DNA from: Agromyces rhizosphaerae
Lineage (GTDB): Bacteria; Actinomycetota; Actinomycetes; Actinomycetales; Microbacteriaceae
DNA length: 64,000 nt
Assembly: GCF_027925245.1 (NCBI RefSeq)
Contig: NZ_BSDP01000001.1
Span: 1,426,001-1,490,000, forward strand
Direction: 5' to 3'
Position numbers and translations under genes: made by a program. The notes beneath the pieces are model-generated. The model was not told where the DNA came from. It saw only the letters and a list, made by a program, of their open reading frames with translations, and did not search any database. Below are positions 42,806-51,782 of this stretch, piece by piece; positions within the stretch are counted from its first letter, which is position 1, and each line of letters begins with the position of its first letter.

Positions 42806-44368
42806 TCAGATCGGGGTGCCGAATTCACGGATGGTGACCCCGGTGAAGTCGGCGGGTCCCCCATCGGTGTAGAACGAGATGCCCGTGTCCGTCTCGAGGA
42901 AGTGGACCTGTTGCGAGAGCACGGTGTGCCCCGCGTTCACGAACACTTCCACGCTCTGCGTGTCGACGAAGATGCGGAGGTGTACTGCGCGCGCCGTCGG
43001 GTCGATCGGCGCCGCTGCCCTCGAGTACGGCGCAAGCGGATACTCGGCGCGATCGGAGGGCCCGCGGTCCACGTACAGCTCGCCCCCGAACTTTCCGATG
43101 TTCGTGTGCCGTGCGCCATCCGCCGAGCGGCCGACGGAGATGCCGACATTCCCGGCGTCCCCCCAAGCGAGGTCGACTTCGAGCTCGTAGGCGCGCCCCG
43201 TCCATGGAAGGACGAAGCTCCCGTCCACGGTTCGGTCGGGAATGCTCGTGATCGAAGTGACGTGATCGCCGAGAGACGCGATCGGGCTGCTCAGGAGGCT
43301 GCACCATCCACCCGGCTGCCGTTCGAGCCTGAGTTCACGCACGATCGAGTTCTGCCCGTTGTACCCGTCCGTTGCGTCCGTGGGCACGTCCCGTGCAGCG
43401 TACTTCCAGTTGTTCATCCATCCGATCGCCAGGCGACGGGTGTCCGGCTGGGCCGTGGACGGCCAGGTCACCGCGCCGTACCAGTCCCACCCCCAGTCCA
43501 GCCATTGGGGGTCCAGATCATCGGCGATGAACGATGTGCCGTCCCACGAACCCATCCAGTAGGCGTAGGTCATGGGCAAGCCCACCCCGTATGCGTCCAT
43601 ACTTGCTCCGAGGATCCAGTGCCGGGTCCCATCGTCGGCTTCCATCTCGAAGAGGTCGGGGCACTCGATGCCGCCGAGCGCGTGATTCGGGTAGTCGAAG
43701 TTCTGGCGCATCGTCCACTGGTGAAGATTCGGCGAAGTGTAGAAGGTCGCATACCTAGCCCGACCGACGACGCAGACCCATTCGCCACGCATGGAGTCCC
43801 AGTGGATCTTCGGGTCGCGGAACCACTCGGCATTGTCGATCTCCTCGGGGGTGCTCGCCGTCCTCCCGTCGGGGTTGACGATCACCGGGTCGTCGAGCCG
43901 GGTGAAGGTAACGCCACCGTCGGTCGACCAGTAGAGATACTGCTCCTGATACCTGCGGATCCCATCGGTCGGTCGCGTGGCGAGAGCGACGACTGCACCT
44001 GTGCCGAACCCGGCAGTGTTCTGAGTGTCCACCACCAGCGATCCGGTCCAGACGGGCACACCGTCCTCGAGCGGCGCCACGGTGCCATGGTGGGTGAACG
44101 CCACGCCGTCCACGGTTGATGCGTGATCCCATCCGCCCGGTCCGTTGTTCTGGTCGGAGTGGAGATAGTAGAGGTGCGTTGCACCTCCGGCGACGACGGG
44201 CCGCTGTGGGTCGCACAGCCAGTCCGAAGGCGGTGTCATGTGGTAGACGGCACGCTGAGAACTCAGCGCGTGCGCGGGCTGAGTATGCCCCAGCCCGCGC
44301 ATGAGCATCGCGAGGGCGCCTGCACCGGTTCCGTGCAACAGCGCGCGGCGGGTGATGTCCTGCTTCAT
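42806..44368 (-). CDS. Tat-exported GH32 fructan hydrolase
   Basis: A 520-residue GH32 enzyme with a twin-arginine signal (TRRALLHGTGAGALAMLM, cleavage near residue 35), so it should be folded before export and act outside the cell. The nucleophile motif is WLCDPQRP with D53, a deviation from WMNDPNG. FRDPK and GGIECPDLF (acid/base glutamate) are present, and a C-terminal beta-sandwich ends the protein. It probably trims levan, inulin or sucrose. It lies downstream of the cytoplasmic GH32 gene, after an intercistronic hairpin (44387–44412). Its GC content is lower than that of its neighbours. Confidence 0.88.
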   Translation of the reverse strand: MKQDITRRALLHGTGAGALAMLMRGLGHTQPAHALSSQRAVYHMTPPSDWLCDPQRPVVAGGATHLYYLHSDQNNGPGGWDHASTVDGVAFTHHGTVAPLEDGVPVWTGSLVVDTQNTAGFGTGAVVALATRPTDGIRRYQEQYLYWSTDGGVTFTRLDDPVIVNPDGRTASTPEEIDNAEWFRDPKIHWDSMRGEWVCVVGRARYATFYTSPNLHQWTMRQNFDYPNHALGGIECPDLFEMEADDGTRHWILGASMDAYGVGLPMTYAYWMGSWDGTSFIADDLDPQWLDWGWDWYGAVTWPSTAQPDTRRLAIGWMNNWKYAARDVPTDATDGYNGQNSIVRELRLERQPGGWCSLLSSPIASLGDHVTSITSIPDRTVDGSFVLPWTGRAYELEVDLAWGDAGNVGISVGRSADGARHTNIGKFGGELYVDRGPSDRAEYPLAPYSRAAAPIDPTARAVHLRIFVDTQSVEVFVNAGHTVLSQQVHFLETDTGISFYTDGGPADFTGVTIREFGTPI

Positions 44369-44386
44369 GGTGCTTCCTTTCTCTGG

Positions 44387-44412
44387 CGGCGGGCGCGACG
44401 AATCGCCCGCCG
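44387..44412 (-). terminator. Intercistronic hairpin within the fructan operon
   Basis: A 9-bp perfect stem (44387–44395 with 44404–44412) and 8-base loop lie in the 77-base gap between two GH32 genes of the operon. It may reduce read-through to the distal genes or protect the upstream mRNA. Confidence 0.5.
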
Positions 44413-44445
44413 AGATGGTGACGGCGGTGGTTGACGATGGGTCGT

Positions 44446-45888
44446 TCAGGCGCGAGCGGCCGCGGGAGCGGCAGTCACCGCCCCGCTCTCATCGGCCTCG
44501 ATGTCGACGGACCGCACCGCAAGTGGACCCGGATGCTCCGAGCACACGTCCACCTGGATCCTTCCCGACCCGAGCACGACGAGGCTCGACATGGTCGTCG
44601 CACCGTCGCCGGCGAACACCTCGAGCAACGGACCGTCGAGGCTCAGCAGGAGGCGACCGACCCAGGGCTGGCGAAGCGGTGCCGCGCTGGCCCCCGCGAA
44701 GTCGGGATGTACTGCCTCCGACGCCGGTCCGAGCCGGTTCAGCACGAGCGTCCCGGCGCGCGGGTCGTGCGTCAGCTCCACGGTCGCGTCGGCATCGCCC
44801 TGCATCCGGATCCGGAGCACACCGGTGAGGCGCGGCTCCCATCGCAGGTCGACGAGTGAGTGTCCGCTGAGAGCCAATCGGTTCGACGCCTCGGTGATCT
44901 CGATCGGCTCGATGCCGGCGAGGCCCGCTCGCATGAAGTACGCCGGCTCCTGGACGAGCAGCACCTCCGGCCCGATGGAGCGGAGGCTGAGCGTTCGTGG
45001 AAGCGACATCGCCCCGCGCCACGGCGCGGACGGCACGACGTGGGCGTAGCGCCAGTTGGACATCCAGCCGAGCATGATCACGCGGTCGTCCGGAGCGTTG
45101 TCGAATGTCACCCCCGCGTAGAGGTCGCGCCCGTGGTCGAGCCGCGTCAGCTCGGAGGCATCCGTCGTGAAGGCCCGACCGTCGAAGTCGCCGACCAGAT
45201 AGTGCATCGACGAACCGTCGGGATCTGCGTGGTCGCCGACGGCATTCGTGCTCAGGAGCAGGACCCAGCGAGCGTCATCGGGCGCGCCGTCGACGTGCAG
45301 CCGGAGGAGATCGGGGCACTCCCAGACGACGCCCTCGGGGCCGATCGGCCCGAACGATCCGACCTCCGCCCACGTTCGCAGGTCGCGCGACTCGAAGAAG
45401 AGCACACGGCGCTCGACCGCCTCCACGGCGAGGAGGATCCATCGCGAGTCACCGTCGTCACCGTGGTAGCGGATGACCTTGGGATCGCGGAAGTCGGTCG
45501 ATCCGCGGTCGATCACCGGGTTGTCCGGGTCGGCGACCCAGGAGAACCCCCCGTCGTGACTGACCGCTCGTGAGAGCGCCTGCATGCCCGTGGAGTACGC
45601 GCTCGTGTAGAACGCGACCAGCGGCTCCTCGGTCGACGGCGCGACGACCGAGCCGGAGTAGATCTGCTCACCGTCAGAGTGGGAGAGCGCGACGGGATGC
45701 TCCTCCCAGTGCTGCAGGTCCGTGCTCGTCGCGTGGCCCCAGCTCATGTTCCCCCAGTCGGGCCCGTGCGGGTTGTACTGGAAAAACGCGTGCCAGAGCG
45801 CGCCGTCGTGGACGAGCCCGTTCGGATCGTTCATCCAGTTGCGGCGCGGGGTGAGATGGAACAGTGGCCGCGAGATCTCCGTGCTCAC
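44446..45888 (-). CDS. GH32 beta-fructosidase, intracellular
   Basis: A 480-residue GH32 enzyme with a canonical catalytic motif WMNDPNG (D21 nucleophile), the RDP motif in DFRDPKV, and WECPDLL with the acid/base glutamate. There is no signal peptide, so it hydrolyses imported sucrose or fructo-oligosaccharide. GTG 45888 gives VSTEISRPLFHL; it begins 14 bases after the LacI stop. A C-terminal beta-sandwich domain is complete. Confidence 0.92.
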   Translation of the reverse strand: MSTEISRPLFHLTPRRNWMNDPNGLVHDGALWHAFFQYNPHGPDWGNMSWGHATSTDLQHWEEHPVALSHSDGEQIYSGSVVAPSTEEPLVAFYTSAYSTGMQALSRAVSHDGGFSWVADPDNPVIDRGSTDFRDPKVIRYHGDDGDSRWILLAVEAVERRVLFFESRDLRTWAEVGSFGPIGPEGVVWECPDLLRLHVDGAPDDARWVLLLSTNAVGDHADPDGSSMHYLVGDFDGRAFTTDASELTRLDHGRDLYAGVTFDNAPDDRVIMLGWMSNWRYAHVVPSAPWRGAMSLPRTLSLRSIGPEVLLVQEPAYFMRAGLAGIEPIEITEASNRLALSGHSLVDLRWEPRLTGVLRIRMQGDADATVELTHDPRAGTLVLNRLGPASEAVHPDFAGASAAPLRQPWVGRLLLSLDGPLLEVFAGDGATTMSSLVVLGSGRIQVDVCSEHPGPLAVRSVDIEADESGAVTAAPAAARA

Positions 45889-45901
45889 GCGCGCGGCCCC
45901 C

Positions 45902-46918
45902 TCACACCGATGCCCGGCGCACCGCAGGGCAGGCGATGCGCAGCCGGTGCGACTCATCCGACTCGAGGCCCAGCAGCACCCGGACGCCGGCGGCGCCGAG
46001 CTCGTAGTGCGGCAGCGCGACGGTCGACAGTGGCGGGCGAACGTGCGCGGCGATGACCTCCTGGTTGTCGAAGCCCATCACCGCGATGTCCTCGGGAACG
46101 CGGACCCCCGCCTCACGGAGGCCGTCGTAGAGGCCCATCGCGACCCGATCGTTGTGGCAGAAGACCGCCGTCGCCCCGGACTCCAGGATGCGCGGGGTCG
46201 TGCGATACCCGCCCTCCTGCTGCGGCTCGGCCGAGAACACCAGCGACTCGTCCATCTCGATTCCGGACGCCTCGAGCGCAGCTCGGTAGCCGGCGAGCCG
46301 GCCCGTGCGCGCGGGCGACGGAGTCGTGGTGTTGATGAACGCGATCCGCCGGTGCCCCGCGGCGAGCAGTTCCTCGGTCGCGGTGCGGCCGCCCTGCTCC
46401 TCGTCGGGGACGACGGCCGGGAACTCGCCGTCGGCCGCGAAGCAGTCGACCAGCACGGTGTCGACCTGCTGGAGCACGTCGGGCACGACGATCTCACGGT
46501 GATACCAGGTCGAGTAGAGGATGCCGTGCACCTGGTGCTCGAGCATCATGGCGATCGCGTCGTTCTCCACCGCGGCGTTGCCCTCGGTGTTCGCGACCAG
46601 CAGCACGTAGCCGTGCTTCCACGCCTCGTCCTGTGCACCGTGGATGATCTGGCCGGCGAACGGCGTGGTCGCGATGGCGTCGGCGACGAGCCCGATGAAC
46701 CGCGAGCCGCCCTGCGAGAGCGTCTTCGCGAGCGCGTTCGGCCGGTACCCGAGCTCGACGACCGCCTCCTGCACCCTGCGTCTCGCATCGTCGCCGATGC
46801 GAGCGCCGGGCTTGTCGTTCACGACGTGGGAGACGGTCGCGACCGAGACGCCCGCCGCCTTCGCGACGTCGCGCATCGTGACCGCGGGCCCGTTCCTGCC
46901 GTGCTCCGTCGCACTCAT
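45902..46918 (-). CDS. LacI repressor of the fructan operon
   Basis: A 338-residue LacI-type regulator: helix-turn-helix TMRDVAKAAGVSVATVSHVV, then a sugar-binding domain ending PPLSTVALPHYELGAAGVRV. It differs from the two pectin-locus LacIs. The ATG at 46918 overlaps the MalG-type stop by four bases (ATGA), so it is encoded inside the operon it is likely to control. Its probable operators are the CGGTTA palindromes at 51673–51726 and 50130–50141. Confidence 0.92.
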   Translation of the reverse strand: MSATEHGRNGPAVTMRDVAKAAGVSVATVSHVVNDKPGARIGDDARRRVQEAVVELGYRPNALAKTLSQGGSRFIGLVADAIATTPFAGQIIHGAQDEAWKHGYVLLVANTEGNAAVENDAIAMMLEHQVHGILYSTWYHREIVVPDVLQQVDTVLVDCFAADGEFPAVVPDEEQGGRTATEELLAAGHRRIAFINTTTPSPARTGRLAGYRAALEASGIEMDESLVFSAEPQQEGGYRTTPRILESGATAVFCHNDRVAMGLYDGLREAGVRVPEDIAVMGFDNQEVIAAHVRPPLSTVALPHYELGAAGVRVLLGLESDESHRLRIACPAVRRASV

Positions 46919-47829
46919 CCCTTGGTCGCCCCGCTCTCGAGTCCGTTGATCATCGCCTTGTTCAGTACCAGGAACACCAGCAGCAGGGGTGTCACCGTGA
47001 CGCACACGGCGGCGAAGGTCGCCGTCCAGTCGGTGTTGCCCATCGCCCCGATGTAGTTTTGCAGGCCCAGCGGGATCGTCTTCAGTCCATCGGACAGCAC
47101 GAACGTGTTCGCGAAGATGAAGTCGTTCCAGATGAAGATGCTGTTGACGAGCACGACGGTGATGATCGTGTTGAGGGAGAGCGGGAACGTGATCTGGGCG
47201 AAGATCCGGTACGGCCCGGCTCCGTCGAGCGACGCCGCCTCGTACATCTCGCGCGGGATGTACTCGTAGAACGACGAGAACAGGTACACCGACATCGGCA
47301 GCGAGAACGCCGCCAGCGGGATGATCATCGAGAGGTGCGTGTCGAGCAGCCCGACCTGCGCATAGTCGACGAACAGCGGCACGAGGGCGATCTGCACCGG
47401 CACGATGATGCCGAGGAGGAACACTGCGCGCACGACTCCGCTCAGCCGGAAGCCGAGCACCTGGAGCGCGAACGCGGCCATCATTCCCGCCACCACGATC
47501 AGCGCGCTCGCGCCGAGCGTCACGATCAGGCTGTTGAGGATGTTCAGCCAGAGGTTGCCGGTCGCGAATGCGCGCTCGTAGTTCTCGAGGGTGAACTCGG
47601 TCGGCAGCGCGAACGGATTGCCACCCGCGAAGTCCGACGCGGTGCGGAAGCTCGTGATGAACAGCCAGGCGAGCGGGTACACCTGTACGACCACGATCAG
47701 GATGATCGTGACGGTCAGCAGCGCGCGCTGGATGCGGAGCCGCTGCGAGCGCCGAGGTCGGCGCACCTCCACGGGGGGCGGCGGCGACGCGGGCGAGGTC
47801 GCCGGCCTGGTGAGGACGGAGGCGCTCAC
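46915..47829 (-). CDS. Sugar ABC permease, MalG type (fructan operon)
   Basis: A 304-residue CUT1 permease with about six helices and an EAA-type loop (REMYEAASLDGAGPYRIFAQ). The GTG 47829 overlaps the MalF-type stop by four bases and the gene's end overlaps the LacI start, so translation is tightly coupled. It imports the fructo-oligosaccharide or sucrose bound by the lipoprotein. No ATPase gene is present. Confidence 0.92.
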   Translation of the reverse strand: MSASVLTRPATSPASPPPPVEVRRPRRSQRLRIQRALLTVTIILIVVVQVYPLAWLFITSFRTASDFAGGNPFALPTEFTLENYERAFATGNLWLNILNSLIVTLGASALIVVAGMMAAFALQVLGFRLSGVVRAVFLLGIIVPVQIALVPLFVDYAQVGLLDTHLSMIIPLAAFSLPMSVYLFSSFYEYIPREMYEAASLDGAGPYRIFAQITFPLSLNTIITVVLVNSIFIWNDFIFANTFVLSDGLKTIPLGLQNYIGAMGNTDWTATFAAVCVTVTPLLLVFLVLNKAMINGLESGATKG

Positions 47830-48785
47830 GAGTCATCCCTTCGACGGAGCAGCAGGAGGATCAGGCCGACGGCGACGAGGCACTCGATGACGATGAACAC
47901 CGAGATCGCACTCGCATACCCGTAATCGGTGTGCACGAAGGCCGTCTTGTACATGTAGGTCGTGAGGAGCTCGGACGCCTGTCCCGGGCCGCCGTTCGTC
48001 AGGAGGTAGGGGATGTCGAACCCTCGCAGCGCGAACGTCGTCGCCATGATCGTGGTGGTGATCCAGACGGGACGGATGTAGGGGAACCGGATGCGCCAGA
48101 ACGTCTGCCACCAGGAGGCGCCGTCGAGTCGCGCGGCCTCCTCCAGTTCCTGCGGAACGGCGATCAGCGCGGCGTAGATGATGAGCATGTAGAGCCCGGT
48201 GAAGCGCCACCCCTCCGGGATCGATACGGCCGCGAGCACCGTCTGCACGTCGGAGAGCCACGCCGTCTGGAGGCCCTCGAGCCCCACCCAGGCGAGCACC
48301 TGGTTGAGGAGACCGAGCGGCTCCAGGGAGTAGATCCGCACGAACAGGAACGCGATCGCCACCGTCGAGATGACCGCCGGCAGCAGGTAGAGCGTCTTCA
48401 CGACCTCGCGCGCCCGGGGAAGCGCCGTGAGCAGCCCGGCGACGGCGAGCGCCCCACCGAGCTGGAGCACGAGGCAGATCGCGAGGTAGCCGAGCGCGTT
48501 GCCGAACGCGATCCAGAAGACATCGTCGCGGGTCAGCATCTTGACGTAGTTGTCGATGCCGACGAACGCCATGTCGGTGATGCCGTCCCAGGAGAAGAGG
48601 CTGAGGAACAGCGACTGCAGGATGGGCAGCAGGACCGCCACCCCGTAGAGCAGGAGAGGCGGAACGAGGAAGACGAGGACGGACAGCGTCGACCGGCGCG
48701 GCAGCATCGACCGCCGCATCGGCGCGGAACGCCGGGGCGCACGCGGTCGTACCGCGCGAGCCCCGGCCTGGGCGGTGTCAGCCAC
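47826..48785 (-). CDS. Sugar ABC permease, MalF type (fructan operon)
   Basis: A 319-residue CUT1 permease, six helices, with the EAA loop QELEEAARLDGASWWQTFW. The GTG at 48785 overlaps the last codons of the binding-protein gene by eight bases, and the stop overlaps the next gene by four. The N-terminal 35 residues are basic and cytoplasmic. Partner of the MalG-type protein. Confidence 0.92.
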   Translation of the reverse strand: MADTAQAGARAVRPRAPRRSAPMRRSMLPRRSTLSVLVFLVPPLLLYGVAVLLPILQSLFLSLFSWDGITDMAFVGIDNYVKMLTRDDVFWIAFGNALGYLAICLVLQLGGALAVAGLLTALPRAREVVKTLYLLPAVISTVAIAFLFVRIYSLEPLGLLNQVLAWVGLEGLQTAWLSDVQTVLAAVSIPEGWRFTGLYMLIIYAALIAVPQELEEAARLDGASWWQTFWRIRFPYIRPVWITTTIMATTFALRGFDIPYLLTNGGPGQASELLTTYMYKTAFVHTDYGYASAISVFIVIECLVAVGLILLLLRRRDDS

Positions 48786-50115
48786 CGACGTTCTCCGCGA
48801 GCGTGTCGTCCATGGTCTCGATGAACTCGTCGGGGGTGATGTCACCCTGCACGAGGAGGGTCAGTTCCTGCTGCAACCGCGTGTTGGTGGCGGGGTCGAG
48901 CTGGGTGTCCCATGGCATCGCGATCGCAGGCCCCACGTCGCCGGCCTGCTCGACCGCGCGGCCGTAGAGCTCGGTGGCATCGCCGGGAACGACGGTCTCA
49001 GCGCCGTTCGTGGGCGACAGCGCGCCCGACGACGTGTAGAGGTCCGGGTACCGGTCGAGCGCGAAGGCGAGGAAGTCACGCACGAGAGGATCGTACGTCT
49101 GCGCGTTGACCGCCATGCCGATGCCCGACGGCGTGACGTACTCGTTGTCCGCGGTCGCGGCGCCGTCGATCGTGGGCAGGGTGAAGTAGTCGACGTCGTC
49201 CCGGACGGCCGGATCGAGCGCCTCGGTGGCGAGGTTGCCGAGCTCCCAGGTGCCGATGTTGTAGACCGCGGCCTTCCCCGACGTGAACAGTGCCTGCGCG
49301 TCGGCGTAGCCCGTCGAGGAGAAGCCCTCCTGGAAGCATCCCGCCTCGCCGAGTCCGTACAGCCACTCCGCTGCCGCGCGTCCCGGCTCGTCGGCGAAGG
49401 ACGCGTCGCCGTTCTTCAGGTCCTGCACGTACCCGGGTCCGGCGAGGCGGAACGGGTAGTACGCCATGTACCGTTCGAGCGGCCACTGGTCCTGCCCGTC
49501 GAGCGCGATCGGCGTGATACCGGCGTCTCGGAGCGCCTCGCACATCGGCGCGAAGTCGTCGAGCGTGGCCGGCACGTCGACGCCCGCCTCCTCCAGCAGC
49601 GCCGAGTTGTACCAGAAGAACTCGAGCTGGAACTCGAACGGCACCATGTAGAGCGCACCGTCGTCGAAGCGCTGGTAGTTCAGTGCAGCCTCGCGGTACT
49701 CGTCCGCCAAGCCGAGGTCGTCGAGGAGCAGGTCGACGTCGACCATCTTCCCCTGGTCGGCGAGCTTCTGGGCGAACGGCGTCGCGTCGGTGTCGAACAG
49801 CTCCGGGAGCTTGTTCGCGGCCGCGAGGGTCTCGTACTTCTGGATGTACGACGGGCGGTCGGGCGTGGTGATGAGGTTGAGCGCGAAGCCGGGGTGGTCG
49901 GCCGCGTACTCGTCGGCGATCTGCTGCATGGTCGTGATGACGCCACCGTCGGCGGGCCGCGAGAGCAGCCATGAGATCTCGCGCGGCTCGATCGTCCCCT
50001 CGGGGTCGACATCGGTCGGGTCACCTCCCCCGGTCGCGCCCGAGCAGGCGGTGAGGACGAGCGTGGCCGCGAGGGTCGCCCCGGCGAGCATCGCCGTGCG
50101 CTGTGTGAATCGCAT
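48778..50115 (-). CDS. Sugar ABC substrate-binding lipoprotein (fructan operon)
   Basis: A 445-residue extracellular binding protein of SBP family 1. The signal peptide ends in LVLTACSG, with Cys24 as the lipidation site. Segments EWFYGL-type text (AAAEWLYGLGEAGCFQEGFS) and YNIGTWELGN are family features. ATG 50115 is preferred because GGAG lies eight bases upstream; ATG 50130 is possible. Its promoter-proximal side carries a CGGTTA site at 50130–50141. It should deliver fructo-oligosaccharides or sucrose to the permeases. Confidence 0.92.
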   Translation of the reverse strand: MRFTQRTAMLAGATLAATLVLTACSGATGGGDPTDVDPEGTIEPREISWLLSRPADGGVITTMQQIADEYAADHPGFALNLITTPDRPSYIQKYETLAAANKLPELFDTDATPFAQKLADQGKMVDVDLLLDDLGLADEYREAALNYQRFDDGALYMVPFEFQLEFFWYNSALLEEAGVDVPATLDDFAPMCEALRDAGITPIALDGQDQWPLERYMAYYPFRLAGPGYVQDLKNGDASFADEPGRAAAEWLYGLGEAGCFQEGFSSTGYADAQALFTSGKAAVYNIGTWELGNLATEALDPAVRDDVDYFTLPTIDGAATADNEYVTPSGIGMAVNAQTYDPLVRDFLAFALDRYPDLYTSSGALSPTNGAETVVPGDATELYGRAVEQAGDVGPAIAMPWDTQLDPATNTRLQQELTLLVQGDITPDEFIETMDDTLAENVGG

Positions 50116-50129
50116 TGTCGGAATCTCCA

Positions 50130-50141
50130 TTGATCGGTTAT
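50130..50141. promoter_or_regulatory. Internal operator-like site ATAACCGATCAA
   Basis: On the minus strand this reads ATAACCGATCAA, close to the two operators at the operon promoter (consensus TAACCGRTYRA). It lies 15 bases before the binding-protein ATG and could allow a repressor road-block or loop. Confidence 0.5.
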
Positions 50142-50163
50142 CGGGTGTGGGTGGTGCGTGGGA

Positions 50164-51636
50164 TCACCCGGTGGCGGCGACCAGGCGGTCCGCTCCGGGA
50201 GTGTGTGAACGCGGTTCGGACCGCGCGAGCAGGGTGAACTCGGTCACGACCGCGCTGCCCTCGCCGACGAAGACGCCGACGCGGCCGGACGGGCGGTCGT
50301 AGAGCCGGGTGCTGAGCACCACTTCATCGTCGAGCGTGGCGACGCAGAGGTCTCCATCGACGATGATGTCGAGGGCGTGCTCGCCCGGCCCGAGTGCGGC
50401 CGGCCGTTCGAGCTCGATCGCGTGCGGGACATCGCCCGAGATCTGCCACTGCTCGCCACCCGTGAGGCGACGCGGCCAGCGGTCGAACACGAGTCGGCCG
50501 CGGCGGGGCTCGAGGCGGAGTCGGTACCCCTCGTCGCCGTCGTCGCTCGCGCGCAGCAGGACGCCGCACTCGCTGGTTCCCGGCGCGGTGTGCAGTCGCG
50601 CGACGAGCCGGAAGGAGCTCGGTGCGGTCCCGTGTGCCAGCGTCTCCGCATAGCCGTCGGGGGCGGTCAAGGTGGTGCCCGGGGGCAGCGCGCCGACGGG
50701 GTCGGCGAACGTCTCGCGGAGTTCGCGCGGGGGGTGGAACCCGAGCGAGCCGTCCCCGCGCTGCTCGGCCTCCAGCACCGACATCGTGCCTGCCCACTGC
50801 CAGGCGCCGTCATCGCTCTCGCCCTCACGACTGGCGATCCAACCGAAGAAGAAGTGCCGGCCGTCACGCTCCGCGGACTTCGCGGCGTAGTAGGCGCGCC
50901 CATCGAGGGTGTCGTGCTCCGGCACGATCCACGGGCCGTGGAGACTGCGCGCCATCCGATACCGGGTCGTGAAGGCATCGCTGAACTCGGAGTAGACGAG
51001 ATACCACCAGTCACCCCACTGGAAGACTTCGGGGCACTCGTGAGCGACGTAGCGGCGCGGGTCCCAGAACGGCTCCGCGAGCGACCAGCGAACGAGGTCG
51101 GTCGACGTGTACTGCGCGATGACGCCCCGCCGACGCTCCGGGCCGTCAACATGCCGAGCGGTGATGAGCATCCGCCAGAGGCCAGCGTCGGCGTCGCGGA
51201 ATACGAACGGATCGCGCCAGTCGGCGGACTCGTAGCCGTCCGGGGCCCCGAACGTGTCAGCCGGGTGCGACTGCCAGGTCTGCATGCCGTCACCACTCGA
51301 TGCGTGCAGCACCAGCTGGAGCGGCTTGCCGTCCGCGCCGAGGTGCTTCGGGTTCTGACCGGTGTAGAAGGCGTGGTGGGTACCGAGGTCGTCGACCACG
51401 ATGCTGCCCGTGTAGACGTTGAAGTCGTCGGCGGCCGGTCCCCCGGACGGGATCGCGGGGCCGGTCTCGCGGAACTCGACGAGGTCGTCCGTGGTGACCC
51501 GATGCCAGGGCATCCCATCCTTCGGGGTACGCCGGGACTCGTGCAGGTAGAAGAGGTGGAAGACACCGTCCTCCTGCCAGGGGATGACATCCCCGACCCA
51601 TCCGCCGTCCGGCCGATAGAACCCACGCTGGTCCAT
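50164..51636 (-). CDS. GH32-type beta-fructofuranosidase-like enzyme
   Basis: A 490-residue GH32-like enzyme, the first gene of the operon. The nucleophile region is WVGDVIP (D16), the transition-state motif is in WRDPFVF, and the acid/base in HECPEVF. A C-terminal beta-sandwich domain follows. The unusual WVGDVIP first motif places it in a subgroup of GH32 not confined to classical invertases. No signal peptide. ATG 51636 with GAGG five bases upstream is preferred to GTG 51642. Confidence 0.8.
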   Translation of the reverse strand: MDQRGFYRPDGGWVGDVIPWQEDGVFHLFYLHESRRTPKDGMPWHRVTTDDLVEFRETGPAIPSGGPAADDFNVYTGSIVVDDLGTHHAFYTGQNPKHLGADGKPLQLVLHASSGDGMQTWQSHPADTFGAPDGYESADWRDPFVFRDADAGLWRMLITARHVDGPERRRGVIAQYTSTDLVRWSLAEPFWDPRRYVAHECPEVFQWGDWWYLVYSEFSDAFTTRYRMARSLHGPWIVPEHDTLDGRAYYAAKSAERDGRHFFFGWIASREGESDDGAWQWAGTMSVLEAEQRGDGSLGFHPPRELRETFADPVGALPPGTTLTAPDGYAETLAHGTAPSSFRLVARLHTAPGTSECGVLLRASDDGDEGYRLRLEPRRGRLVFDRWPRRLTGGEQWQISGDVPHAIELERPAALGPGEHALDIIVDGDLCVATLDDEVVLSTRLYDRPSGRVGVFVGEGSAVVTEFTLLARSEPRSHTPGADRLVAATG

Positions 51637-51672
51637 GTACACCTCGTTGTTGCTGTTCGCTGGGGCCGATGG

Positions 51673-51726
51673 TTAACCGGTTAGGCATGACCCTAGCAAG
51701 GCATCCATGGATGGTCAATCGGTTAA
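51673..51726 (-). promoter_or_regulatory. Fructan operon promoter flanked by two LacI operators
   Basis: On the minus strand TTGACC (plus 51713–51718), 17 bp, TAGGGT (plus 51690–51695). Operator 1, CTAACCGGTTAA (plus 51673–51684, palindromic TAACCGGTTA), lies at the expected start site. Operator 2, TTAACCGATTGA (plus 51715–51726), overlaps the -35. Centres are 42 bp apart, about four helical turns, allowing cooperative binding. Confidence 0.85.
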
Positions 51727-51782
51727 TCAACGGATCTTCGCGTCGCTAATCATGCAAACGCATGAACTTGTACGATGGAGGC

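Noticed and set aside
51762..51782. Upstream ATG for the ADC-like gene
   Set aside because: The likely -10 TACGAT lies inside this stretch and the downstream ATG fits the leaderless layout.
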